From Veronia pacifica (GTDB taxonomy: Bacteria; Pseudomonadota; Gammaproteobacteria; Enterobacterales; Vibrionaceae), in NCBI RefSeq assembly GCF_001707825.1, contig NZ_LYBM01000049.1:1-38599 (forward strand): a stretch of 38,599 bases of DNA, in the 5' to 3' direction. The notes beneath the pieces were generated by a model. That model saw only the letters and a program-made list of their open reading frames with translations. It had not been told where the DNA came from and searched no databases. Shown here in pieces: positions 24,904 to 36,284 of this stretch (within the stretch, counting starts at the first letter, position 1; each line of letters starts with the position of its first letter). The translations under genes and the position numbers were made by a program.

Positions 24904-24931
24904 ATTATCGCTAAATACTTAATTTATACGT

Positions 24932-25942
24932 TTAAATATTGCGCACCAGCTGTTTTATAAGCTTTGGTCCGTGATAAATAAACCCAGAGTAAACCTGAAG
25001 AAGGTCTGCTCCTGACTGCATTTTCTCTTTTGCTGCAACAACAGAGTCTATGCCCCCTACTCCAATGATAGGAATCTCTCCTTTTAATTCGTCTCGCAGT
25101 AATCGAATCACCTCTGTACTGCGATTTTGAAGTGGGCGACCGGATAACCCACCCTGCTCGTGCGCATATGGCATGCCATCAACGAGTGTTCTGTCGAGAG
25201 TAGTATTGGTACCGATGACTCCATCGATGTTGTGGCGTAATAGTGAGTCAGCAATTTGTACTAACTCACTATGATCAAGATCAGGAGCAATTTTCAGTGT
25301 CAGCGGTACATATCGACCATATTTTTCGGCCAGATCCTTTTGTTTAGCCTTGAGCGAAGAAAGAAGATCATCCAAAGCCTCACCATATTGAAGCGATCGT
25401 AACCCAGGCGTATTGGGTGATGAGATATTGACCGTAATATAACCCGCATACTCGTACACCTTATCCATACATATCAGGTAATCGTCTTTTCCGTTTTCTA
25501 GTGGGGTATCTTTATTCTTACCGATATTGATCCCGATAATTCCCTCATAGGTGGCTTTTTTAACGTTCTCTACCAAGGCATCTACACCGAGATTATTAAA
25601 CCCCATACGATTGATAATGCCCTCTCCCGGTTCAACACGAAAAAGGCGAGGCTTATCATTACCTGACTGAGGTCTTGGGGTTACGGTCCCTACTTCAACA
25701 AATCCAAAACCCATTGCGCCAAATGCATCGATGCACTCTGCATTTTTATCTAAACCTGCAGCAAGACCAATTGGGTTTTTAAAATGAATGCCCATGATCT
25801 GGACAGGACGGGGAGGAAGATTTTGACGATAAAGAAAATCAAGAGGAGTGCCAGTAAAGCGCGAAAGGTTTTTAATCGTTAAATCATGTGCCTTTTCAGC
25901 ATCAAGTTTGAAGAATGCCGATCTGGCGAGGCGGTACATCAT
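24932..25942 (-). CDS. pyrD: Dihydroorotate dehydrogenase (quinone), class 2
   Basis: A membrane-associated FMN enzyme of pyrimidine synthesis that oxidises dihydroorotate to orotate with quinone. The N-terminal amphipathic helix [20 protein letters not shown] is the class 2 membrane anchor. FMN-binding segments include [29 protein letters not shown] and GVGGIDS. The catalytic Ser lies in [16 protein letters not shown] near residue 175. The 336 residues equal the E. coli enzyme. GGAGG four bases before the ATG at 25942 is a strong ribosome site. A GC-rich hairpin with a T-run ends only 9 bases before the GGAGG and may take part in control. Confidence 0.97.
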   Translation of the reverse strand: MMYRLARSAFFKLDAEKAHDLTIKNLSRFTGTPLDFLYRQNLPPRPVQIMGIHFKNPIGLAAGLDKNAECIDAFGAMGFGFVEVGTVTPRPQSGNDKPRLFRVEPGEGIINRMGFNNLGVDALVENVKKATYEGIIGINIGKNKDTPLENGKDDYLICMDKVYEYAGYITVNISSPNTPGLRSLQYGEALDDLLSSLKAKQKDLAEKYGRYVPLTLKIAPDLDHSELVQIADSLLRHNIDGVIGTNTTLDRTLVDGMPYAHEQGGLSGRPLQNRSTEVIRLLRDELKGEIPIIGVGGIDSVVAAKEKMQSGADLLQVYSGFIYHGPKLIKQLVRNI

Positions 25943-25952
25943 GTAACCTCCA

Positions 25953-25979
25953 TAAAAAAGCCCCGAGTTTATCGGGGCT
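25953..25979 (-). terminator. gdhB terminator / pyrD leader hairpin
   Basis: AGCCCCGA-TAAAC-TCGGGGCT followed by TTTTTT on the minus strand, 22 bases past the gdhB stop and directly before the pyrD ribosome site. It looks like a Rho-independent terminator, but its position means any pyrD transcript from further upstream must read through it. Confidence 0.82.
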
Positions 25980-26001
25980 GTATTATCAACTGTTTGTCAT
26001 A

Positions 26002-29000
26002 TTAATTCAAACTTAATAACGTCAGTTCACGCAGGGCCACAGAGAATTTAGCGAACTCGTGAGCTGAGCCGACTTTGAATTCTGAAACCATACTTTCCCA
26101 CCGACCAAGAATAACTGCATTATCTTTCATCCAGTTATCCAGTCCTTCTTCCGCCTTATCGCCTTTGCTCATGCAACCAAGGATTTGCCCGGTAAGCACG
26201 CGCTGCTGCCAGTCAAGATCCTCTCGGAACGAAGCGCGGGCAAGTGCTTGCCAATGATTCTCAACAGGTTGATTAGTGATCTGCTTGAGGAACCAATGTA
26301 AGGACAATCTATCACCAAGGACAAAGTACAGCTTAGACACAAGTTCAAATGGCATTTTCATTTGGTCTGAAACCTGCGCAATATCCATACCAGAGTAGAG
26401 GCTGGTCAGGCAGCTAATCTTATCTGCTACAGACTGAGGAACGCCTTTTTTGTAAAGCGCTGAGGCCTGATCCTTGTGCTCTTTCATCTCTGCTGGAACA
26501 AGATACTTGTCCATATTGGTAGCAAGATTTTGTAGCGCAGGGCGATAGAAGTTTATTTGTTCTTCGATGCTCTGCCCTTTCGATTGATTTCTCAAAATCC
26601 AGCGCGTTGAGCGACGGAGCATTCTTCGACAACGGAACAGCAATTGGTACTGCACATCTGCCGAGATCTTGTTATCTAACTTACGGATGCTCTCGAAGAG
26701 CTCACCAAACTCGAAAACGCCACGTGAGATAGCGTAGGCTTTCGAAATCTCGCTGACACTTGCTCCGGTCTCATCTTGCATTCGGCTGACGAAATTAAAC
26801 GCCATATCATTGGACATTTGATTAGCCAACGCCGTTGCAATGATTTCAGCTCTCAGTGGGTGCTTTTCCATTTCCTCATGATAGTTACGTTGTAACACCT
26901 GTGGGAAATAGGCTGGAAGAAATTTGGCAAAATGAGGGTCAGAGGAAATCTCATCATCTACAAGTTGCTCCTTAAGCACCATCTTACCGTAGGCAACCAA
27001 GACCGCTAGCTCAGGTCGAGTCAGTCCCTGGCCACGAAGTTGTCTTTCAGACAATTCTTCATCATCAGGTAAGTGCTCAAGATTACGGTCAAGTTTTCCT
27101 TCTTTTTCTAGCTGATGAATGAAGCGAATCTGCTCTTTCAGCAAAGAGACCTGCTGCTTGTGCGTAACAGAGATTGATTCACTCTGTACATAGGCATCTT
27201 CAAGAACAATATCAGAAACTTCATCCTCCATGCTTTCCAGCACTTGATTCCGTTTTTTGAATGTTAGTTCGCCAGCCGCTACCAGACCATTGAGTAAGAT
27301 TTTGATATTGACTTCGTTATCAGAGCAATCTACTCCCCCGACGTTGTCAATAAAGTCGGTATTCACTCGACCACCGCGAAGTGCAAATTCCATTCGCGCC
27401 AGCTGTGTCATACCAAGGTTACCGCCTTCACCGACGACTTTGGCACCCAGCTCGTTACCGTTAACTCGTAACGCATCATTCGCTCGGTCACCAACTTCAG
27501 TATGCGTCTCGGATTCTGATTTAACATAAGTACCGATACCACCGTTCCAGAGCAGATCAACATTCATTTTTAACAATTGTTTGATCAACTCGTTTGGCGT
27601 CATCGTTGAGCGCTGGGTCGCGAGCATTTTCTGAATTTCAGGAGTCAGCGAAATTGACTTCGCCCTGCGAGAGAAAATACCACCGCCTTTAGAAATCAGT
27701 TTAGTATTGTAATCTTCCCAGCTCGAACGAGGCATCTTGAACAAGCGATCACGCTCTTTCCATGTTGATGCTGAATCTGGATCTGGGTCGATGAAGATAT
27801 GCATGTGGTTAAATGCAGCTTTCAGTCTAATATGCTTCGATAACAGCATCCCGTTACCAAAGACATCTCCTGCCATGTCACCGATGCCGACGCAGGTAAA
27901 ATCTGTTTCCTGACAGTCTATATCCATTTCACGGAAGTGACGTTTAACAGACTCCCAAGCACCTTTCGCAGTGATCCCCATGGCTTTGTGGTCATAGCCA
28001 TTGGAGCCACCGGAAGCAAACGCATCACCCAGCCAGAAGTTATATTCTTCTGAGACCGAGTTAGCCAGATCGGAGAATGTAGCCGTCCCTTTATCAGCTG
28101 CAACAACAAGATAAGGGTCGTCTTCATCATGACGGACCACGTTGACTGGCGGCGTGAGGCTACCCTCAATGATGTTATCAGTGACGTCTAACAGACCACG
28201 AATGAACATCTTGTAACAACGCTGGCCTTCAGCAAATATCTCGTCACGACTATGAAGGTGATGTTGCTTCTTGCAAACAAAACCGCCCTTTGCACCAACA
28301 GGAACAATCACAGTGTTCTTAACCTGCTGCGCTTTCACCAGACCAAGAATTTCTGTCCGGAAATCCTCTTGGCGATCAGACCAGCGTAAACCACCGCGTG
28401 CCACTTTACCGCCGCGAAGATGAACACCCTCAATATCAGGTGAATAAACGAAGATCTCAAAGGCCGGCACAGGCTGAGGCATTTCTGGAATTTTAGTCGG
28501 TTCCAGTTTTAAAGACAGGTAACGTTTGGGCTCACCAGTCTCATCAACCTGGAAGTAGTTCGTCCGCAATGTCGCCATGACCATATCCATGTAACGACGG
28601 ATAATACGGTCATCATCAAGACTTTCTACATTTTCAAGGCGGTCTTCGATTTTCTTGATAACTGCTTGATGAGCTTTTTCGCTATGCCCTTTAGGATCAA
28701 AGCGCGTATTAAACAGGTCAACCAGTAAACGAGATAGGTTGCCATGGGTAGCGAGTGTATCTTCTATGTACTGTTGGCTGAATGGAAAACCAACCTGACG
28801 CATGTAACGGGCATAACTACGGAGAATAGTCACTTCCCTGCCCGTTAACCCTGCGTTTAGAACCAGACGGTTGAAGCCATCACTTTCAAGCTTACCATGC
28901 CAAATGTCTGCAAATGCTTCCTGAAATCTCTCTCGTGCTTCTGATAAATCAACGTTATTTTCGGCGCTGTGAAGCATCGCGAAATCTAGAATCCAAAACT

Positions 29001-30815
29001 CTGATTCGTCTATTGTTGAAACGCGATAAGGTGTTTCACCGATTACACGCATGCCGAGGTTTTCTAGCATTGGCATGACGTCAGATAGGTGTATGGTGTC
29101 GTCTTTCTGGAACAGCTTGAGACGAACCGCTTTTGAGTCGGTTGCCTCTTCTTGTCGGCGATAGAACAACATGTCGAGCTTGTTGTCCTCTCCGAGTCCT
29201 TCCAAGCGTTCTATATCTGCCACTGCAGAACCGGGTAACATAGCCTCAGTATATGAGCGCGGGAAGGCTTTTAGATATCGCTTACCAATTGGTGTGCCTT
29301 TGTTCTCACCAAAGTTGGCAATCACAGCAGCCTGTAACCTGTCATCCCACGTTGATGCCGCTTCTGTCAGGTTATTTTCAAGTTTCTTAACATCGATGTC
29401 GAAGTTGTTGTTATCAACCCGAACAATATAGTGCGTTCTCGCCAGAGGGCTCTCAGAGAAGAAAGTATTAAACTCGACATTTTGTTTCGAGCCAAAGTAC
29501 TGCTTCAGGATTTTTTGAGAGGCCGAGCGGAACTCAGTGTTGTATCTGTCGCGCGATACGTAAACCATGCAGGAAAAAAAGCGACCAAAAGGGTCACGAC
29601 GAACAAACACACGCAACATGTCTCTGTCCTGAACCTGCACAATCCCCATACCGATATCAAGCATTTCGGACTCTGTCGCCTGAAAGAGCTCATCACGGGG
29701 GAAGTTTTCAATGATGTTGGCCAGCGCTTTCCACGAGTGGGTGCCTTTGTAATAACCACTGAGATCCAAAATCCGCTGAACTTTATTTTTTAAAACAGGA
29801 ACGTTTGCGGTGGCCTGATTGTAAGCAGAGGACGCATAAAGACCAGTAAATCTGTGTTCACCAATAACGTTGCCCTTCTTGTCGAACCGCTTGATACCGA
29901 TATAGTCAACATATGCAGGACGGTGAACGCGAGACTTACTGCTGCTTTTATTAATAACCAGTATTTCTTTTTTCAGTGCAGTAACCCGCGCTGATTCAGG
30001 CATCGTTGATAGTTTTACACCATCTTTGTTTTTGACAGGTTTGCTGGCTAAGCCTAAACCTGGCTCGCTCGATGGTTTGAGGACGTGATCGCCTTCAACC
30101 GCTTGCAACTCATAATATTTGTAACCCATAAAGGTGAAATTATGAATACTTATCCAGTCTAGAAACTCGATAGCCTCCTGCTGGCGATCTTCTTCGACCT
30201 GCGGTTTTTCTTTTTTGAGCGTAGTGATAATGGATTTAAGCTTGTTTCGCATTGGCTGCCAATCATTCACAACCACTGCAACATCATCCAAAGTATCGAG
30301 AATTTCGTTCTCAAGCGCCTGCATCGCTTCTTTATCAGTCATCCTGTCGACTTCGATATGAAACACGGCTTGTTTAAATCCGTTTTCACTGCCGATCTCA
30401 GTGACATGACCCTTAGCATTCTTAACTATATTATGTGGGCCATTTAGCATCAGGTGAGTAGTAATGTCGAGGCGATTGAGCGCCATGCGCACAGAGTCGA
30501 CTAAGAAGGGAGCATCTGGAGTAACAATTTCGACGATGGTATGAGTAGATTGCCATCCATTACCGCTGAGCGTCGGGTTAAAAACCTTAACAAATATTTT
30601 GATTGTTCGAAATGGTTGATGTGGTGCCAGAGGCTGATTACAGCACCATATAAATCCGACTCATTCCTTTCCTGGAGGTCATCATCGGATATGGGACCCA
30701 AAATCCTTTTGGCTAATGTTTCAACCAGTGGTTGCTGTGTGCTGTCGAGTTTTTCTTCAATCAGTGAATAAACTTTTTCCAGCAACACCGGCACAATAGG
30801 GTCACGCGCGGTCAT
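26002..30815 (-). CDS. gdhB: NAD-specific glutamate dehydrogenase (large type), interrupted by a frameshift
   Basis: The roughly 180-kDa NAD-dependent glutamate dehydrogenase converts glutamate to 2-oxoglutarate and ammonia in the cytoplasm. The main frame (26002 to about 30600) has the long N-terminal regulatory region, the catalytic core with VPVGAKGGFVCKKQ, GDMAGDVFGNGML, NGGIGTYVKSE and GEGGNLGMTQLARMEF, and a long C-terminal region. The first 104 codons, from the ATG at 30815 (MTARDPIVPVLLEKVYSLIE), are in another frame that stops at 30501. The family segment KIFVKVFNPTLSGNGWQSTH continues in the main frame. Adding one A to the AAAA run at 30597-30600 joins them into exactly 1605 codons, the normal family length. 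It is either a real one-base deletion or a sequencing error; if real, the protein loses its N-terminus. No start with a ribosome site is obvious in the main frame near the break. Confidence 0.93.
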
Positions 30816-30973
30816 GGTATTACTCCAATTTAAGTTTTAGTATTATCGCTATGAGTATAGAGGCATTTTTGTCTTTGCGATGCGGGATGTAGTTTAAGTG
30901 GATTGAAAGAAAACTGTTACAGCAAAATTGAATGAATTGAGAGAAGTTTTAAGTATTGTGACCCCTGTTATAT

Positions 30974-31201
30974 TTAGTTTATCAACTCAAGTTTCTTAAA
31001 GCGGCTATTTTCATCCGCTATTAACTTAAAACGTCCATTTATTCCGCTGTGTGTAAGAAATGGTCGAAACTTAGCCGCAGGTAACTGCAACGTATTTCCT
31101 GAGTCTGTTCGCACAATTACATTCGACGCCGTCCCCGAATAATATTGCATATATTCGGCATAAGAAATTCGTACTGTAAATAAAAATATTAGTTCTGACA
31201 T
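30974..31201 (-). CDS. DUF2835 family protein
   Basis: A 75-residue soluble protein containing LQLPAAKFRPFLTHSGINGR and ENSRFKKLELI, the DUF2835 pattern, whose function is unknown. The start at 31201 gives MSELIFLFTVRISYAEYMQY; no clear Shine-Dalgarno is seen, only AT-rich sequence. It lies between pepN and gdhB on the same strand, with a 112-base gap after pepN that carries a hairpin. Read-through from pepN is possible. Confidence 0.82.
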   Translation of the reverse strand: MSELIFLFTVRISYAEYMQYYSGTASNVIVRTDSGNTLQLPAAKFRPFLTHSGINGRFKLIADENSRFKKLELIN

Positions 31202-31208
31202 ATATATC

Positions 31209-31232
31209 TAAGCCGCCATTGCTGACGGCTTA
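31209..31232 (-). terminator. Hairpin between pepN and the DUF2835 gene
   Basis: AAGCCGTCA pairs with TGGCGGCTT (one wobble) around GCAA. No T-run follows, and the DUF2835 start codon comes 8 bases later. It may be an attenuating or stabilising hairpin rather than a full terminator. Confidence 0.5.
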
Positions 31233-31313
31233 TTGATAGTTAAGCTATTACAAATGGAATACTATTATCTAAAAATCAATAATCCTAATAAAGAAAAGAA
31301 TATCGTCTTTAAA

Positions 31314-33923
31314 TTAGACTTCCAATGCCTTGTTAACTTTTTCAAACAAATCATTCGCTAGGTTTTCTATTTTACTGAGACGAGTCAATTGTTCACGAAT
31401 TAGGCCTTGTCTGTGTTCATCGAAATATTTCAATTTCAACAAAGGATCAACGAGGCGCGATGCAATCTGAGGATTAATTTCATTCAACTGAATGAGTATA
31501 TCCGTAAGAAATGCATAACCTGAGCCGTCTTTTGCGTGGAAGTTGACGGAATTACCCATGACGAATGCACCTATTAAACTGCGCAAGCGATTAGGGTTTT
31601 TGATACTAAACGACGGATGATTCATCTGCGCTTTTACATTATTCAACGCACCTTGCATCTTACTGGAACCTTGCAAAGCAAACCACTTATCCATCACTAA
31701 GCCATCTTGATGCCACTTATCACTGAAAGACTGCATCATCTGCTCACGTGAGGGTAACAATGCAATGTTTGCCGCTAACAGCGCAGCGAAAGTGTCCGTC
31801 ATATTGTCTGATGAGTTAAATTGCTCAATGACAATGTGCTCACCACTCTCAACTTCAGCCAGATAAGAAAGACACACATTTTTCAATCTTCTGTCAGCCG
31901 CAGCCTGATGTGACAGTTCATAATGAGAAGCTTTACATGCAGCATAAACTGCAGAAAGCTCATCAGCCATCTCAATAGCAAATGTCTTGCGAATAGACTC
32001 TAGTACACTCTCAATCGCATCAACATCTATAGTCTCGTACCAACCTGCTACTTCAACCTCTGTCGGTAGACTGAGCACCTCTGCGATCAGCGAACGATCA
32101 AGGTTATCATCCAGTAGTACACCACGGAATGCGTCTACGATAGAGTCAGGCAATGTAAATGCTTCACCCTGCTGAATTCTGGCAACATTTTCTTTGATGT
32201 GTTTCGCAAGTAACATCTGGCTCGCATCCCACCGTGCAAACTCGTTACGAGCATGAACCATGAGGAATACCAGTTCTGTGTCTGAGTATTCGTAGTGGAG
32301 GTGAACAGGCGCTGAAAACTCACGCAATAGCGATAGAACAGGCTTCTCAGTCACTTTATCAAATGTAAAAAGTTGCTCTGTCTGCGTAACCTGCAGCACA
32401 TTGTGTACTGGCTCACCGTTACGCTGTAACTCTATAACACTGCCATCTGCAGCATAGAGCTCAATGTCAAGAGGAATCAGTAACGCCTGTTTGTCAGCTT
32501 GATCAGCTGCTGGAGGGGTTATTTGGCTGACCGTCAATGACAGCGTCTGAGCATTTTCGTCGTAATCACTGACTACAGTAAGTTCTGGTGTGCCTGACTG
32601 ACTGTACCACAAACTAAATTGTGTTAAATCAAACCCAGAAGCGTCTTGCATCGCCTGAATGAACTCGTCGCATGTTGCGGCAGTGCCATCATGGCGTTCA
32701 AAGTAAAGCTGGATACCCTTCTGGAATGTATTCTCTCCCAGCAGAGTGTGCAGCATTCTAATCACTTCACTCCCCTTTTCATACACGGTCATTGTGTAGA
32801 AATTATTCATTTCAATGACTTTTTCAGGACGAATTGGGTGAGCCATTGGGCTTCTATCTTCAGCAAACTGTACACTTCGCACCTTGCGAACATTGCTGAT
32901 TCGATTGACAGCGCGAGAACCAAGGTCAGAAGAGAACTCCTGATCACGGAACACTGTTAGTCCCTCTTTTAGACTGAGTTGGAACCAATCGCGGCAAGTT
33001 ACTCGGTTACCACTCCAGTTGTGGAAGTACTCATGACCAATTACTCGCTCAATGCCATGGTAATCACTGTCAGTGGCCGTCTTTGAATTTGCCAGAACGA
33101 ATTTTGAGTTAAATACGTTAAGGCCCTTGTTTTCCATTGCGCCCATATTGAAAAAATCAACGGCAACAATCATATAAATATCAAGGTCATACTCGAGGCC
33201 AAAACGCTCTTCATCCCACTTCATCGAATTTTTCAGCGACTCCATGGCATAATCTGCGCGGTCGAGGTTACCTTTATCAACAAAGATTTCCAGCGCAACA
33301 TCTCTGCCACTCACGGTGACAAAGTTATCTCTCAAACAATCGAAATCGCCTGCAACCAAAGCAAACAGATAGCAAGGCTTAGCAAACGGGTCTTCCCACT
33401 GTACCCAATGTCGGCCATTCTCAAGATCCCCGGTACCAATCTTGTTGCCATTACTCAGCAGATACGGGTAAGCCTCTTTATCGGCAATCACTTTCGTTGT
33501 GAATTTTGCCAGTACGTCTGGACGATCTAGGTAGTAAGTGATCCGTCTAAAACCTTCCGCTTCACACTGAGTGCAATACGCACCATCAGACTTGTATAGA
33601 CCTTCCAAAGATGTATTGGCCTGCGGATCAATTTCAGTTTCAATCAATAGTTCAAATGTTGATGGGACACCGTTTACGGTAAGTGTGCTCTCTTCAACAC
33701 GATAGTCAGACCAGTCTTGTCCATCTACTTCGATACGTATCAGCTTCAGCCCTTCACCATCAAGTGTCAACGCTGTAGCACCTGCCAGGTTTTGTTTTAC
33801 CTGAGAGCGTGCAACGACTCTTGTCTCTTTGTCCTTGAGATCAAAAGTCAGATCAATATGCGATATGGTGAATTCCGGCGCTTGATAATCTTTACGATAT
33901 TTCGCCTGTGGTTGTTGCGTCAT
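31314..33923 (-). CDS. pepN: Aminopeptidase N (M1 family)
   Basis: The main cytoplasmic broad-specificity zinc aminopeptidase, 869 residues (E. coli 870). The start MTQQPQAKYRKDYQAPEF is nearly that of E. coli. The exopeptidase motif GAMENKGLNVFNSKF lies near residue 260. The zinc site HEYFHNWSGNRVTCRDWFQL (HExxH) lies near 297, with the third ligand Glu in LKEGLTVFRDQEF. The all-helical C-terminal domain is complete. The frame extends 17 codons upstream, but AAGGA about 9 bases before the ATG at 33923 supports the chosen start. It is divergent from pncB across about 290 bases. Confidence 0.97.
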   Translation of the reverse strand: MTQQPQAKYRKDYQAPEFTISHIDLTFDLKDKETRVVARSQVKQNLAGATALTLDGEGLKLIRIEVDGQDWSDYRVEESTLTVNGVPSTFELLIETEIDPQANTSLEGLYKSDGAYCTQCEAEGFRRITYYLDRPDVLAKFTTKVIADKEAYPYLLSNGNKIGTGDLENGRHWVQWEDPFAKPCYLFALVAGDFDCLRDNFVTVSGRDVALEIFVDKGNLDRADYAMESLKNSMKWDEERFGLEYDLDIYMIVAVDFFNMGAMENKGLNVFNSKFVLANSKTATDSDYHGIERVIGHEYFHNWSGNRVTCRDWFQLSLKEGLTVFRDQEFSSDLGSRAVNRISNVRKVRSVQFAEDRSPMAHPIRPEKVIEMNNFYTMTVYEKGSEVIRMLHTLLGENTFQKGIQLYFERHDGTAATCDEFIQAMQDASGFDLTQFSLWYSQSGTPELTVVSDYDENAQTLSLTVSQITPPAADQADKQALLIPLDIELYAADGSVIELQRNGEPVHNVLQVTQTEQLFTFDKVTEKPVLSLLREFSAPVHLHYEYSDTELVFLMVHARNEFARWDASQMLLAKHIKENVARIQQGEAFTLPDSIVDAFRGVLLDDNLDRSLIAEVLSLPTEVEVAGWYETIDVDAIESVLESIRKTFAIEMADELSAVYAACKASHYELSHQAAADRRLKNVCLSYLAEVESGEHIVIEQFNSSDNMTDTFAALLAANIALLPSREQMMQSFSDKWHQDGLVMDKWFALQGSSKMQGALNNVKAQMNHPSFSIKNPNRLRSLIGAFVMGNSVNFHAKDGSGYAFLTDILIQLNEINPQIASRLVDPLLKLKYFDEHRQGLIREQLTRLSKIENLANDLFEKVNKALEV

Positions 33924-34041
33924 GTCTTTTTCCTTATATGCATAACGAATGCCATACTGGGAAGGAATACCCAATAGGCCTGATGTTCGATTTGTGGTCG
34001 ATTTCTCTAATAAAGCGATAATCGATAACGTTTAGTACACA

Positions 34042-34054
34042 ATATACGGTATAT
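34042..34054. promoter_or_regulatory. Small palindrome in the pepN-pncB intergenic region
   Basis: ATATAC-G-GTATAT is a perfect 13-base dyad between the divergent genes. It may be an operator or simply part of a promoter; no regulator can be named. Confidence 0.3.
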
Positions 34055-34209
34055 ATGCAAACAATAGCTCTATTTAATTATTGAATATCAGGAGCAGATC
34101 CTAGTATCAGACATTGACCTTATCACCCGTTTAACGTTAACTTTGTAGCCCTTTGTAACACCACGGTTCAACAGTAATAATGACAGTTAAACGAGGGTCT
34201 CTTTCTGGC

Positions 34210-35388
34210 ATGAACACGCCGATAATTTCATCTCTTCTTGACACGGATGCCTACAAACTAAATATGCAGCAGGCAATATTTCATCACTATCCAGATGTCA
34301 ATGTTGCGGCAGAGTTCCATTGTCGAAGCAAAGAGGACCTCAGTTATCTTCAGCATCGTATCAATGAAGAAGCCATCGCTTTATCCAACCTTCGATTTTC
34401 TGAGCAAGAAATTGCATTTCTCAAGAAATTAGGCCATTACCAGCAAGATTACCTCGATTATTTACGTCAGTTCAGCTTAAATGCTGACCAGATCAGTGTC
34501 AGGACAGAAAATGAGCAACTCGCCATTCGAATTGAGGGTAAATGGCTAGATGTGATTCTATGGGAAGTACCGCTGCTTGCGATCATCTGCGAGTTACGCT
34601 GTAACGATAGATACCCTGAACTTACCTCTACGCAAGCAATTGAACAACTCAAAATTAAGATCTCTAAGCTCACGGATAAGGCCGATGCCAGTTCTTTAGG
34701 AGCATTCCAAGTAGTCGACTTTGGTACAAGAAGGCGATTCTCGCAGCCAGTTCATCAAGCCATCGTTGAATATCTTAATGAGCACTGCCCCTTCTTCAAA
34801 GGAACCTCAAACCTTTTATTAGCAAAAACCTATCATTTGCCCGCCGTTGGTACACAGGCACACGAATGGTTTCAGGCTCATCAGCAACTCACTGGAGAAT
34901 TAGCTGATTCCCAGCAGCTGGCACTGCATCGTTGGCTTCAGGAGTATCCAGAGACCCTAGGCATTGCTCTAACAGATTGCATCAACATGGATGCGTTCCT
35001 CTCTGACTTTAATCTCTACCTTAGCAATAAATTTGTTGGCCTCAGACATGATAGTGGTGACCCTGTCACATGGGGTGAAAAAGCGATTGACCATTACCAA
35101 CACTTGGGTATCGATCCGAAGGAAAAAACACTGGTATTTTCTGACAGCCTAACGTTGGATAAGGCATTTAAAATACACGAGCATTTCATGGGACGGGTTA
35201 ACACATCATTTGGTATAGGAACTCAACTGACTTGCGACCTTCCAAATGTAGATACACTGAATATCGTCTTAAAACTCGTCAGTTGCAATGGTAAGCCTGT
35301 TGCGAAAATTTCCGATGAACCGGGTAAATCTATATGCAAAGACACGGGATACCTGGAGCAATTACGACAAGCGTTCAAAATAGGCTGA
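34210..35388 (+). CDS. pncB: Nicotinate phosphoribosyltransferase
   Basis: An NAD-salvage enzyme that joins nicotinate and PRPP with ATP hydrolysis to give nicotinate mononucleotide. [101 protein letters not shown] and [10 protein letters not shown] match E. coli PncB closely. I chose the ATG at 34210 ([17 protein letters not shown]) because it aligns with relatives and has GAGGG 12 bases upstream. An in-frame ATG at 34180 is an alternative without a ribosome site. It is monocistronic, with a strong terminator. Confidence 0.96.
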   Translation: MNTPIISSLLDTDAYKLNMQQAIFHHYPDVNVAAEFHCRSKEDLSYLQHRINEEAIALSNLRFSEQEIAFLKKLGHYQQDYLDYLRQFSLNADQISVRTENEQLAIRIEGKWLDVILWEVPLLAIICELRCNDRYPELTSTQAIEQLKIKISKLTDKADASSLGAFQVVDFGTRRRFSQPVHQAIVEYLNEHCPFFKGTSNLLLAKTYHLPAVGTQAHEWFQAHQQLTGELADSQQLALHRWLQEYPETLGIALTDCINMDAFLSDFNLYLSNKFVGLRHDSGDPVTWGEKAIDHYQHLGIDPKEKTLVFSDSLTLDKAFKIHEHFMGRVNTSFGIGTQLTCDLPNVDTLNIVLKLVSCNGKPVAKISDEPGKSICKDTGYLEQLRQAFKIG

Positions 35389-35396
35389 GAGATAAT

Positions 35397-35424
35397 AAAA
35401 AAGAGGGGCAAGTCCCCTCTTTTT
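35397..35424. terminator. Bidirectional terminator of pncB and the exported protein gene
   Basis: A-run, AGAGGGG-CAAGT-CCCCTCT, T-run: a symmetric hairpin just past the pncB stop and before the stop of the convergent minus-strand gene. Confidence 0.9.
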
Positions 35425-35451
35425 CGACGTGATCTTGTCCTGCTTAATCCA

Positions 35452-36114
35452 TCACCGTATGACCTGTCTCCGCATGATTGCATGCATACCAATTTTTTTA
35501 TCTCTCAGGGTCAAAGTATCTGCAACAAGTTCAAACGTGGATTGCTGCTGACCGTTTTTATAGACAAGCACCAACATGTTATCTTCCAGAAAGTACACTC
35601 CACGGTGTGTCACAGAATTCCCTTTAATATCGGAAACTTTTGAGGCAAACAGAAAGTCGGGTTGTAACCTCAGAGATAACTTACTGACTTTGCTTCCGAC
35701 ATCTTGGCCGGTTATCTGCACTGAGTGCCAGGTACCACTTAGATTCTGTTTAAGCAATTTGGTGAACTGAAGTCCCTGAAGCATCAGCTGATTATGGTTG
35801 ACTTTGTAGGTGTGCTGCTGTCTACCTCCCAAATCATCAGTTAGTACCATCGCTGTATCATCAAGGTTATATGTACCCGCTGCCTCTTCAACGTCGCCTG
35901 AACGTTTGAGTAACTTCACCCTGAACGTATATTCAGAAGAGAATGTCATGCTAATGGCTTTGTACTCTCCTCGCTCTGATTCAGGACTTTCTTGTTCAGG
36001 ACTGAACCAATACCACTCTCCCACTAACAGTGGATAATCAAACTCAACCAACCTGTCCGCATGAACAAATGAAGACGAAAATAATAAAAGAAAAACTAAC
36101 CCTAATATGCGCAT
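35452..36114 (-). CDS. Exported protein of unknown function
   Basis: A 220-residue protein with a typical signal peptide (MRILGLVFLLLFSSSFVHA, then DRLVEFDY). The mature part is rich in beta-strand patterns (VGEWYWFSPEQ, GTYNLDDTAMVLTDDLGG, LSGTWHSVQITG, GVYFLEDNMLVLVYKNGQQ). The G-W and G-Y strand starts recur about every 80-90 residues, so it may be two related lipocalin-like half-barrels, which is inference from the pattern. It has no Cys and no lipobox. The open frame extends 22 codons upstream, but the signal peptide and GGTGG fix the ATG at 36114. I recognise no named family. Confidence 0.75.
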   Translation of the reverse strand: MRILGLVFLLLFSSSFVHADRLVEFDYPLLVGEWYWFSPEQESPESERGEYKAISMTFSSEYTFRVKLLKRSGDVEEAAGTYNLDDTAMVLTDDLGGRQQHTYKVNHNQLMLQGLQFTKLLKQNLSGTWHSVQITGQDVGSKVSKLSLRLQPDFLFASKVSDIKGNSVTHRGVYFLEDNMLVLVYKNGQQQSTFELVADTLTLRDKKIGMHAIMRRQVIR

Positions 36115-36237
36115 GCCATGTCCACCTTTAAAATAAATACTTTCTAAAAGTTTAGACGCATATCTCATGTAAATAGGCAATTAAGCCCAAAGTTATATTA
36201 TTTTTTTGATCAAATTTTCTTTTTGTTTCAGTGTGTT

Positions 36238-36265
36238 ATAAAAAAACGGGCCAGAAGGCGTTTTA
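36238..36265 (-). terminator. prc terminator
   Basis: AAAACGCC-TTCT-GG(CC)CGTTTTTTT on the minus strand, about 20 bases past the prc stop, with a small bulge and a good T-run. Confidence 0.7.
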
Positions 36266-36284
36266 GTTTCAGAAGTAATGGTTT

